From the NCBI GenBank assembly GCA_002293065.1, contig DBCN01000154.1:3973-15949 (forward strand): a stretch of DNA of 11,977 nucleotides. The letters run 5' to 3'. Position numbers and translations under genes: made by a program. The notes beneath the pieces were generated by a model. That model ran no database searches. It was not told where the DNA came from and saw nothing but the letters and a program-made list of their open reading frames with translations. Below, piece after piece: positions 5,922 to 11,977 of the stretch. The DNA comes from Opitutia bacterium UBA957. GTDB lineage: Bacteria > Verrucomicrobiota > Verrucomicrobiia > Opitutales > UBA953. Numbering within the stretch: position 1 is the stretch's first letter; the number at the start of each line of letters is the position of its first letter.

Positions 5922-7358
5922 ATGGCCGAGGCCGCCGACCAAAGTATCCTTGCCGCCGTGGCGTTCTCGTCGGGCGCCATCGTCGCCTACGCGGTCGCCA
6001 AATGGCGCGAATCGACCTTGGGTGCCCTCCGGGAGACGCGCCTGAAGAACGAAATCGAGTTGGCGCGCCGCGAGGCGACGGTCGAAGCCGCCGAGCTCCA
6101 CGCCCGAGCCCAAGACGAGCAACGCGAGGCACACCGACTGCTGGCGGAAGCGAAGGCCGAAACCCAGGCCGCCGAAAGCCTCAAGGCCGCGAGCCTCCGC
6201 CAACGCGACTTCCTCTCCAAGGAAACGCTCCGACTCTCCGGGCTCACGCCGGAAGACGCCAAGCGCCAAGCGATGGCCGACCTGCAGAAGCAGTACGAAG
6301 CCGAAGCCCGCCGCCTGCGCCACGAGGTGCTCGACCGGCCCGAGCAGGACGTGGCCGACGAAGCCCGCCGCATCCTGCTCGCGGCCATGCAGCGGCTGAC
6401 GACGCAGACGACGCAGGACGCGACGGCCGTGTCCGTCGACATCCCATCCGAAGACATGAAGGGCCGTCTCATCGGCCGCGAGGGCCGCAACATCCGCACG
6501 TTCGAACAGGCCACGGGCGCGACGCTGATGATCGACGAAACCCCCGGGATGGTGCTGGTTTCATGCTTCGACCCCGTGCGCCGGGAAATCGCGCGCATCG
6601 CCCTCGACCGCATCATCAAGAACGGCAATGTCGCGCCGAGCCTCATCGAAGACCTCGTCCGCAAAGCTTCCGACGAAGTCGTCCGCCACGCCCAACGCCT
6701 CGGCCGCGACGCCGTCCGCGACCTGGGCCTCCCGCCCATGGATGGTCGCGTGGAGGAGCTGCTGGGCCGCCTCCATTTCCGCCTGTCCTCCAACCAGAAC
6801 ACCCTCGCGCATTCCATCGAGGTCGCGCAACTCTGCGCGGTGTTGGCCGGTGAACTGGGACTCGACCCGATTCCGGCCAAGCGCGCCGGTCTCCTGCATG
6901 ATTTAGGTAAAGCCATGGAAGCGGAGGACGGCGGGAGCCATGCCCTCATCGGCGCCGCCCTGCTCCGCCGCTTGGGCGAAGAACCGCGCGTGGTCAATGC
7001 CGTCGCCGCCCACCACCGCGAAGTCGAAGCCGAAAGCCTTTACGCGCCCTTGGTCATGATCGCCGACGCCGCCTCGGGCTCGCGGCCCGGGGCCCGCTCC
7101 TCGACGCTCGAAAGCTATGTCCAGCGGGTCAAGCACCTGGAAACCCTCGCCCTCGGTTTCGAAGGTATCCGGGAGGCCTACGCCTTCCAATCCGGCCGGG
7201 AACTCCGGGTCATCGTCGACCCAGGCATGGTGGATGATTTTGGCGCGACCGAACTGCTCCGCCGCCTGCGCATCGCCATCGAGGAAAAGCTTTCCTACCA
7301 AGGGACGGTCAAAATCATCCTGATTCGGGAACAACGGTTCACGGACGAGGCCCGCTAA
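5922..7358 (+). CDS. rny: Ribonuclease Y (membrane-anchored endoribonuclease)
   Basis: A 478-residue RNase that initiates mRNA decay at the inner membrane. The domain order is canonical: one N-terminal transmembrane helix (about residues 9-28), a long Arg/Glu/Ala-rich coiled coil (about 30-150), a KH RNA-binding domain with GRLIGREG at 181-188, and an HD metallohydrolase domain with H297 and the H326-D327 pair in LLHDLGKA. The C-terminal region ends VKIILIREQRFTDEAR, typical of the family. It is roughly 40 residues shorter than B. subtilis RNase Y (520), mostly in the coiled coil. The ATG is preceded by CCGCAACC with no Shine-Dalgarno, but the helix begins just after it and no better start exists. 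It is divergent from rodA across 117 bp in which I found no convincing promoter elements. A terminator follows at 7397-7420. Confidence 0.95.
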   Translation: MAEAADQSILAAVAFSSGAIVAYAVAKWRESTLGALRETRLKNEIELARREATVEAAELHARAQDEQREAHRLLAEAKAETQAAESLKAASLRQRDFLSKETLRLSGLTPEDAKRQAMADLQKQYEAEARRLRHEVLDRPEQDVADEARRILLAAMQRLTTQTTQDATAVSVDIPSEDMKGRLIGREGRNIRTFEQATGATLMIDETPGMVLVSCFDPVRREIARIALDRIIKNGNVAPSLIEDLVRKASDEVVRHAQRLGRDAVRDLGLPPMDGRVEELLGRLHFRLSSNQNTLAHSIEVAQLCAVLAGELGLDPIPAKRAGLLHDLGKAMEAEDGGSHALIGAALLRRLGEEPRVVNAVAAHHREVEAESLYAPLVMIADAASGSRPGARSSTLESYVQRVKHLETLALGFEGIREAYAFQSGRELRVIVDPGMVDDFGATELLRRLRIAIEEKLSYQGTVKIILIREQRFTDEAR

Positions 7359-7396
7359 CCGGCGATTGGGCCCAGGTCTTGGCCGGGTGGTCGCTT

Positions 7397-7420
7397 AGGT
7401 GAACATAGTTTCACCTTTTT
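7397..7420 (+). terminator. Intrinsic terminator of rny
   Basis: AGGTGAA (7397-7403) pairs with TTCACCT (7410-7416) around a 6-nt loop, followed by a run of T to 7420. It lies 39 bp after the rny stop codon and separates rny from the RGG-protein gene. Confidence 0.75.
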
Positions 7421-7442
7421 GGGCCGGGCGGGGACTTTCTTA

Positions 7443-7471
7443 TTGTTAACTGGGAAGGGATGTTTTATTCA
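7443..7471 (+). promoter_or_regulatory. Weak candidate promoter for the RGG-protein gene
   Basis: TTGTTA (7443-7448), a 17-bp spacer and TATTCA (7466-7471) partly match sigma-70 elements (4/6 and 3/6). The stretch 7431-7475 is the most AT-rich in this gap and lies just after the rny terminator, where a new promoter is expected. Starting here would give a leader of about 150 nt containing the hairpins below. Confidence 0.3.
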
Positions 7472-7481
7472 CAGAGGTTCT

Positions 7482-7612
7482 GAGACACCCGTCTCGGCTA
7501 CCAACCGGACCTCCCCGCCTTCCTTCGAAGCGACGGGGATTTACCGGAGACCCGGCCTTTCCGCCACAACGGCGGAAACGGCCTTCACCAGGCGACCGAA
7601 CATCCGGTCGCC
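7482..7612 (+). promoter_or_regulatory. Highly structured 5' leader of the RGG-protein gene (tandem hairpins)
   Basis: Four potential stem-loops follow one another. GAGAC/GTCTC is at 7482-7495. CCCCG/CGGGG is at 7513-7538. TTTCCGCC/GGCGGAAA, with a 5-nt loop, lies at 7558-7578 and is extended by outer GGCC at 7554-7557 and 7580-7583 with one bulged C. GGCGACCG/CGGTCGCC, with a 6-nt loop, is at 7591-7612. The last ends 15 nt before the ATG. None is followed by a T-tract, so they are not terminators. They match no riboswitch I know. A regulatory leader or protein-binding site is plausible but inferred. Confidence 0.5.
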
Positions 7613-7627
7613 ACACCAAGAGAAACC

Positions 7628-8557
7628 ATGAGCCAAGAAAACCCCGGGCAGGACGACACGTCCACCCACACCCCCGCCCCTACGGCGGAACAGAACACGA
7701 CCCCCGCCGCCCCGGCGCCTCGCATCACCGAATCCAAGCTGGAATCCGCCCACGCGGAGCTTCCTCCCCTTTCCGTGATCGGCGCTTCCAGCGAACCCGC
7801 CGCCAAGCCCGGCACCATCGTCGCCCCGAAGCAGTTCGGTCGTCGTGGCGTCCCGCAGAATGTCGCCCCTGGCGGCAAGGGCGAGAACGCCCGCCCGTCG
7901 ATCGGCGTGATCGCCAATCCGGCCGAAGTCTCCGAGAACCTCTCGGGGGAACTCGCCAAGCAGCCGGCCCAAAGCCAGCCGCCGCGCGAACGTCGCGAAC
8001 CGCGCGCCGAAGGCGATCGCCCGCGTCGCGAAGACCGTCCGCGTCGTGAAGACCGTCCCGAAGGCGCCGCTTCCGAAGAAGGCCGTCAGCCGGGTATCCC
8101 CAGCGACCGCCCTCGCCGCGAACCGCGTGAACCGCGTCCGGAAGGTGCCGCTGGCCCGCGCCGCGAACCGCGCGAACCCCGCGCCGAAGGCGACCGTCCG
8201 CGTCGTGAAGACCGCCCGCGTCGCGAAGACCGCCCGCGCATCCAGATTGAACCCGTCGTCATCCCCGTCCAGGCACCGATTGGTTTCTGGGCGACGCTGA
8301 AGCGCAAGCTCGCCACCTTGTTCGGCATCCCGACCAAGGCCGTCTTTGTGCCGACCGCCGGTGGCGAACAAGCCCGCGGCGAACACCGCGGCGACCGCGG
8401 TGGTTTCCGTGGCGAACATCGCGGTGACCGCGGCGGCGACCGTGGTGGTCGTGGTCGTGGCGACCGTGGTGGTCGTGGCGGCGATCGCGGCGGCCGTGGC
8501 CGTGGCGGCGATTTCCGCCGAGGTCAAGGCGACCGCCGAGGCCCTCGCGAAGGCTAA
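7628..8557 (+). CDS. Disordered arginine-rich protein with C-terminal RGG box, probable RNA-binding (unrecognised family)
   Basis: A 309-residue protein that I cannot assign to a named family. Residues 1-115 are Pro/Ala/Ser/Thr-rich and low in structure. Residues about 116-210 are a polyampholyte of RRE, DRP and REP modules, including a 22-residue unit repeated exactly (123-144 and 182-203). Residues 218-241 are the only hydrophobic island (IGFWATLKRKLATLFGIPTK), which would form an amphipathic basic helix. Residues 250-309 are an RGG box of RGD, RGG and RGE units. No signal peptide, catalytic motif or cysteine is seen. RGG boxes typically bind RNA and promote condensation, so an RNA-associated role is likely, perhaps with RNase Y or ribosomes; this is inference. 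The ATG at 7628 follows CAAGAGAAACC, a weak ribosome site. Third-position GC preference and amino-acid repeats with synonymous changes argue that it is a true gene. The hairpin at 8564-8597 follows closely. Confidence 0.8.
   Translation: MSQENPGQDDTSTHTPAPTAEQNTTPAAPAPRITESKLESAHAELPPLSVIGASSEPAAKPGTIVAPKQFGRRGVPQNVAPGGKGENARPSIGVIANPAEVSENLSGELAKQPAQSQPPRERREPRAEGDRPRREDRPRREDRPEGAASEEGRQPGIPSDRPRREPREPRPEGAAGPRREPREPRAEGDRPRREDRPRREDRPRIQIEPVVIPVQAPIGFWATLKRKLATLFGIPTKAVFVPTAGGEQARGEHRGDRGGFRGEHRGDRGGDRGGRGRGDRGGRGGDRGGRGRGGDFRRGQGDRRGPREG
7994..8236 (+). repeat. Duplicated 22-codon unit inside the RGG-protein gene
   Basis: Positions 7994-8059 and 8171-8236 encode the same 22 residues, beginning REPRAEGDRP and ending RREDRP. 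The two 66-nt copies differ at 8 positions, all synonymous third positions (for example GAT/GAC, CGC/CGT, CCG/CCC). The spacer between them carries related but diverged RRE/PREP modules. Confidence 0.85.
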
Positions 8558-8563
8558 ACGAAA

Positions 8564-8597
8564 CGGGGGCGCTTAACGGCGCCCCCGCTCCTTTTCT
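8564..8597 (+). terminator. Strong hairpin with T-rich tail directly upstream of murA
   Basis: CGGGGGCGC (8564-8572) pairs fully with GCGCCCCCG (8579-8587) around a 6-nt loop, and CTCCTTTTCT follows. It starts 7 nt after the stop of the RGG gene and its tail ends 5 nt before the murA ATG. The T-tract is interrupted by C, so termination may be partial and the element could work as an attenuator for murA. Confidence 0.7.
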
Positions 8598-8602
8598 GCA
8601 CC

Positions 8603-9895
8603 ATGCTCGAAGTCGCACGCATCGTCGGAGGCCGCCGCTTGAGCGGGACGGTCCAAGCCGCCGGGGCCAAGAACGCCGCCCTGCCGTTGCTGGCCGCCTC
8701 CCTGCTCACCTCGGAAGCGGTGACGCTGCGCAACGTGCCCGACCTCAGCGATGTGCGCTTCATGGCGGAGATCCTCCGTCACCAAGGCGCGACGGTGACG
8801 AACCCAGTGCCGGGCACGTGGGTGATTCATGCCCAGGAAATCACCCACCGCACGCCTTACGACCTCGTGCGGAAGATGCGCGCCTCCGTCTGCCTGCTCG
8901 GTGCCCTGGTGGGCCGTCTGCACCAAGCGGAGATGGCCATCCCGGGGGGTTGCGTCATCGGCCCGCGCCCGATTGACCTTCACCTGAAAGGACTCGAAGC
9001 GCTCGGCTGCGTCGTGACGGTCGAAGGAGGCGTGGTTTCCGTCGATGCGACCCGCGCCCGCGGGAGTTTGGTGTTCATGGGCGGCCCCATGGGCAGCACG
9101 GTGCTTGGGACAGCCAATCTCGTGATGGCCGCGTCGCTCACGCCCGGCGAGACGCGCATCGAATGCGCCGCCCGCGAACCCGAAGTCGTCGACCTCTGCG
9201 AACTGCTCCTGAAGATGGGGGCGGATATCCGCGGCCACGGCACCGAGGTCATCACCGTCAAGGGCGTCGATCGGCTCCGCGGCACCGAGCACACCGTCAT
9301 CCCCGACCGCATCGAAGCGGGAACCTACCTTGTGGCGGGCGCCATCACCGGCGGCGACGTCACGGTGACCGGGGCCGAAGCCGCCCACCTCGGCAGCTTC
9401 CTCGACAAACTGCGTGCAGCCGGCGTCGGCGTCGAAACCGGCCCGGGCTTCATCCGCGCTTTCGGCCGCCCCACGCGCGCGGTCGACATCATCACCGAAC
9501 CCTACCCGGGTTTTCCCACCGACCTCCAAGCCCAGTTCATGGCTCTTCAATTACTGGTCGACGGCCGCAGCACGGTCACGGAAAAAGTCTACCCGCACCG
9601 CTTCATGCATGCGGCGGAACTCCAACGCATGGGCGCGGAAATCGCCATCGATGGCGCCACCGCCGCGGTGTACGGCGACCGCCCGCTCTCCGGCGCGCCT
9701 GTGATGGCCTCCGACCTTCGGGCATCCGCCGCCCTCATCCTCGCCGCCCTGACGGCCAAGGGCGAAACGTGGGTCCAACGCCTCTATCACCTCGACCGCG
9801 GCTACGAACGCTTCGAGGAACGCCTGCGCTCCCTCGGCGCCCAGATCGAACGGCTCCCCGCTTCCGCGATGCCGAAAGGCTTCGCCGAGGACTGA
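8603..9895 (+). CDS. murA: UDP-N-acetylglucosamine 1-carboxyvinyltransferase MurA
   Basis: A 430-residue cytoplasmic enzyme that transfers enolpyruvate from PEP to UDP-GlcNAc, the first committed step of peptidoglycan synthesis. Landmarks align with E. coli MurA: K23-N24 in AAGAKNAALP, C117 in PGGCVIGPRPIDLHL (the PEP-binding cysteine that fosfomycin alkylates), R122, the catalytic-type D307 in PTDLQAQFMAL, the DLRASAAL segment and R399 in YHLDRGYERFE. Because the cysteine is present rather than Asp, intrinsic fosfomycin resistance through this residue is not expected. Length is normal (about 420). The ATG gives the expected N-terminus, but a terminator-like hairpin ends just before it and no Shine-Dalgarno is visible, so a separate promoter in the gap is impossible; transcripts must read through the hairpin or start within the upstream gene. 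ruvB follows after 37 bp. Confidence 0.97.
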   Translation: MLEVARIVGGRRLSGTVQAAGAKNAALPLLAASLLTSEAVTLRNVPDLSDVRFMAEILRHQGATVTNPVPGTWVIHAQEITHRTPYDLVRKMRASVCLLGALVGRLHQAEMAIPGGCVIGPRPIDLHLKGLEALGCVVTVEGGVVSVDATRARGSLVFMGGPMGSTVLGTANLVMAASLTPGETRIECAAREPEVVDLCELLLKMGADIRGHGTEVITVKGVDRLRGTEHTVIPDRIEAGTYLVAGAITGGDVTVTGAEAAHLGSFLDKLRAAGVGVETGPGFIRAFGRPTRAVDIITEPYPGFPTDLQAQFMALQLLVDGRSTVTEKVYPHRFMHAAELQRMGAEIAIDGATAAVYGDRPLSGAPVMASDLRASAALILAALTAKGETWVQRLYHLDRGYERFEERLRSLGAQIERLPASAMPKGFAED

Positions 9896-9932
9896 GGGTT
9901 GCCTTCGCTTCCCGACTCGCCACGTTACTGCC

Positions 9933-10979
9933 ATGGCCCGCGCCAAGGATGATCCGGAATCGACCCAACCCGCCGCCGGCAAGGCCGCGGTGAGCGCGCC
10001 CAACCGCCCGCTCGACCAAGCGCTGCGCCCGCCTTCCCTCGCCGATTTCGTCGGGCAACCCCGCACCGTCGAGCGTCTCCGCGTCATGGTCGGGGCCGCC
10101 CGCCGCGAAGGTCGGACGCTCGACCACATCCTGCTCCATGGCCCGCCGGGACTCGGCAAGACCACGCTGGCGATGATCCTCGCCGAGGAGATGGGGCGGC
10201 CCATCCGCGTGACTTCCGGACCCGTCGTCGAAAAGGCCTCCGACCTCGCCGGTCTGCTCACGAGCCTGCAAGAAGGCGAACTGCTCTTCATCGACGAGAT
10301 CCACCGGATCCCCAAGACGGTCGAAGAATTCCTGTACTCCGCCATGGAGGACTTCCGCATCGACATCATGATCGACCAAGGGCCGAACGCACGCAGCGTC
10401 CGCCTCGACCTGCCGAAGTTCACCTTGGTCGGCGCCACCACGCGCACGGGCCTGCTGACCGCGCCGCTGCGGAGCCGCTTCACCCTCCAGACGCGTCTCG
10501 ACTACTACACGCGCGCGCAGTTGCTGACGATCGTCGCCCGCAACGCGAAGCTGCTGAACCTCGACCTCGACCAAGGCGGCGCCGAAGAAGTCGCCCGCCG
10601 CGCCCGCGGCACGCCGCGCATCGTCAACAACCTGCTGCGCTTCACGCGCGACTACGCCCTCGAACGCGCCGCCGGCAAGGCCGATGCCGCCGTCACCGCC
10701 GCGGCCTTGGAGCTGCTGGAGATCGACCAGAACGGCCTCGACGACATGGATCACCGTTTCCTCCGGGCCATGGCCCAGAAACACAACGGCGGCCCCGTCG
10801 GGCTGAGCAGCATCGGGGCGGCCATCGGCGAAGATGCCCACACGCTCGAAGAGGTCCACGAACCCTTCCTCGTGCAGGAAGGCTATGTGACCCGCACCCC
10901 CCAAGGCCGCGTCCTGACGGATAAAGGGTGGCTGGCGGCCGGCCTGACCCCGCCGACCCGGGACAGCTCCGCACTCTGA
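9933..10979 (+). CDS. ruvB: Holliday junction branch migration helicase RuvB
   Basis: A 348-residue AAA+ motor that drives branch migration with RuvA at Holliday junctions. Visible are Walker A GPPGLGKT at 70-77, Walker B LLFIDEIH at 117-124, sensor 1 GATTRTG from 167, the arginine-finger region LRSRF just after, sensor 2 RGTPRIVNN, and the C-terminal winged-helix region ending VTRTPQGRVLT. Length is usual for the family. The first 25 residues are a polar, variable leader, as in other RuvB proteins. No Shine-Dalgarno precedes the ATG (GTTACTGCC). ruvA and ruvC are not in the window. It lies between murA and proB with gaps of 37 and 46 bp, suggesting a shared transcript without functional linkage. 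Confidence 0.97.
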   Translation: MARAKDDPESTQPAAGKAAVSAPNRPLDQALRPPSLADFVGQPRTVERLRVMVGAARREGRTLDHILLHGPPGLGKTTLAMILAEEMGRPIRVTSGPVVEKASDLAGLLTSLQEGELLFIDEIHRIPKTVEEFLYSAMEDFRIDIMIDQGPNARSVRLDLPKFTLVGATTRTGLLTAPLRSRFTLQTRLDYYTRAQLLTIVARNAKLLNLDLDQGGAEEVARRARGTPRIVNNLLRFTRDYALERAAGKADAAVTAAALELLEIDQNGLDDMDHRFLRAMAQKHNGGPVGLSSIGAAIGEDAHTLEEVHEPFLVQEGYVTRTPQGRVLTDKGWLAAGLTPPTRDSSAL

Positions 10980-11025
10980 CGCTGGACAACGGCGGATTCC
11001 GTCCGTTAGGTTCGCTCCCACTCAT

Positions 11026-11790
11026 ATGGCAAAACGTTGGGTCATCAAACTCGGTTCCGGCCTGCTCACCCGCAAGGACGGCAAGGTCGACCGCGTGCAG
11101 ATCGGTCGCATCACCGACCAAGTCGCCGGCCTGATGAAGAAAGGTATCGAGGTCGTCGTCGTCTCCTCGGGCGCCGTCGCCGCTGGCATGACGGCCATGA
11201 ACCTCGAGAAACGCCCGAAGGACGCCCGCGAACTGCAAGCCTGCGCCACCGTCGGTCAACCTGAATTGATGTCCGTCTATGGACGCCACTTCGCCCGCCA
11301 TGGACTCCTCGGCTCGCAGATGCTGCTGACCTACTGGGACCTCGATAGCCGGGCCTGCACGCGCAATGCCCGCGCCACCCTGGATCTGCTCCTCAAGCGC
11401 AAGCGCTTCGTCCCGATCATCAATGAGAACGACGCCATCGCGGATGAAGAAATCCGCGTGGGCGACAACGACCGCCTCTCCGCGCACGTCGCCGCGCTCG
11501 TCGGCGCCGACTTGCTCGTCATCCTCTCGGGCGTCGATGGGCTCATGACCAAGTCCGATGGGACGGGCGACCGCATCCCGAAGGTGACCAAGATCGATGA
11601 GGCCATCCGCGGTCTCGCGGGTGGGGCTGGTTCCGAACGCAACGTCGGCGGCATGGTGACGAAACTGCAGGCCGCGGAAATCGCCGCCGAAGGGGGCGTC
11701 GACACCATCATCGCGCATGGTCGTAAAGCCAACGTCCTCCTGGAGCTCGCCGCCGGCAAGAAACTGGGGACGCGGTTCTCCCTGCGATGA
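11026..11790 (+). CDS. proB: Glutamate 5-kinase ProB, short form lacking the PUA domain
   Basis: A 254-residue cytoplasmic kinase that phosphorylates L-glutamate to gamma-glutamyl phosphate, the first step of proline synthesis. The amino-acid-kinase fold shows IKLGSGLLT near the start with K8, SSGAVAAG, INENDAI with N133-D136, VGDNDRLSAHVAALVGADLLVILSGVDG with G146-D149, and GGMVTKLQAA with K213. The usual GTGGM loop reads NVGGM here. The chain ends at GTRFSLR, where E. coli ProB (367 residues) continues into an RNA-binding-like PUA domain; short forms of about 250 residues are known in other bacteria, and the stop overlaps proA cleanly, so this is not a truncation. No Shine-Dalgarno precedes the ATG. 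The product would be channelled to ProA, encoded immediately downstream. Confidence 0.95.
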   Translation: MAKRWVIKLGSGLLTRKDGKVDRVQIGRITDQVAGLMKKGIEVVVVSSGAVAAGMTAMNLEKRPKDARELQACATVGQPELMSVYGRHFARHGLLGSQMLLTYWDLDSRACTRNARATLDLLLKRKRFVPIINENDAIADEEIRVGDNDRLSAHVAALVGADLLVILSGVDGLMTKSDGTGDRIPKVTKIDEAIRGLAGGAGSERNVGGMVTKLQAAEIAAEGGVDTIIAHGRKANVLLELAAGKKLGTRFSLR

Positions 11791-11977
11791 GCGACCTGCT
11801 GCAGCGCGTGACGGCACTGGCCCAGGCGGCCAAGGCGGCGGCGCGCGCCGTGGCCCTATCGACGACGGCGGTCCGCGACCAAGCCCTGCGCGCCGCCGCC
11901 CAAGCCCTCCGCGCCGCCGAGCCTGCCATCCTCGCCGCGAACGCTCAAGACCTCGCCGCGGCTCAAGCCAAAGGCCT
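11787..11977 (+). CDS. proA: Glutamate-5-semialdehyde dehydrogenase ProA, N-terminus (runs off the right edge)
   Basis: 63 codons are present before the window ends. The start ATG overlaps the proB stop as ATGA (11787-11790), indicating translational coupling. The visible part is an alanine-rich helical N-terminus followed by ILAANAQDLAAAQAKG, matching the conserved 'ILxANAxDxxxAxxxGL' segment of gamma-glutamyl phosphate reductases. The enzyme reduces gamma-glutamyl phosphate with NADPH to glutamate semialdehyde, the second step of proline synthesis. The catalytic cysteine region lies outside the window. The position directly after proB makes the call secure despite the short length. Confidence 0.93.
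   Translation, partial: MSDLLQRVTALAQAAKAAARAVALSTTAVRDQALRAAAQALRAAEPAILAANAQDLAAAQAKG

Noticed and set aside
5805..6323. N-terminal extension of the rodA frame to 6323
   Set aside because: The frame is open but overlaps the start of rny on the other strand, is not hydrophobic and is unlike RodA. The ATG at 5804 gives the normal N-terminus.
7419..7631. A 70-codon frame through the leader whose TGA overlaps the RGG-gene ATG
   Set aside because: It would have to start at TTG inside the rny terminator, has no ribosome site and encodes no recognisable peptide. The hairpins explain the sequence better, although a coupled leader peptide cannot be strictly excluded.
7541..8527. A 328-codon open frame on the - strand opposite the RGG-protein gene
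   Set aside because: Low-complexity Thr/Ala/Gly-rich translation that mirrors the Arg/Gly codons of the + strand. The + frame has synonymous-only repeat differences, a following hairpin and a plausible leader; the - frame has none of these.
7985..8540. Regular short repeats that might suggest a CRISPR array or tandem DNA repeats
   Set aside because: The periodicity is that of Arg/Glu/Asp/Pro and Arg/Gly codons in one frame; there are no constant repeats with unique spacers.
8573..9550. A 325-codon open frame on the - strand opposite murA
   Set aside because: Antisense to the well-conserved murA; composition is a codon-complement artefact.
9735..11817. Long - strand open frames opposite ruvB and proB (428 and 374 codons)
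   Set aside because: They cover genes with unambiguous Walker and kinase motifs and show no recognisable domain.

Overview
The window looks like a high-GC chromosomal segment from a bacterium of the Verrucomicrobiota, perhaps near the Opitutales. This is inference: an RNase E/G-type gene and an RNase Y gene sit side by side, cell-wall genes are present, and there are several alanine/arginine/lysine-rich proteins. No rRNA, tRNA, phage, insertion sequence or CRISPR array is visible. Nearly all bases are explained by genes on both strands.

Left part (1-2740). The first 62 bases hold the start of a leftward gene whose N-terminus resembles NADP-type isocitrate dehydrogenase. A clean terminator (142-165) separates it from a leftward gene (224-619) for a small DNA-binding protein with two ribbon-helix-helix domains and a lysine/alanine tail. 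That tail also has its own well-placed ribosome-binding site and in-frame ATG. A shared 200-bp control region, containing a near-perfect 21-bp palindrome, leads rightward into a P1B-4-type transition-metal ATPase (820-2721).

Middle (2741-7358). A leftward pair, rodA then an RNase E/G-family endoribonuclease (rng), is separated by 7 nt and meets the ATPase convergently. Divergent from rodA is rny (RNase Y). Cell elongation and two normally alternative mRNA-decay endonucleases are therefore neighbours.

Right part (7359-11977). After the rny terminator comes a leader with several hairpins, then a gene for an unrecognised, intrinsically disordered, arginine-rich protein ending in an RGG box. It is followed by a strong hairpin/T-tract directly before murA, then ruvB, proB (a short form without a PUA domain) and the start of proA (ATGA overlap). 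These genes are all rightward and closely spaced, covering peptidoglycan precursor synthesis, Holliday-junction migration and proline synthesis.

The most unusual items are the RGG-box protein with its structured leader, its location between an RNase Y gene and a terminator-guarded murA, and the tandem RHH/lysine-tail gene with a nested start. The other genes are ordinary housekeeping genes.
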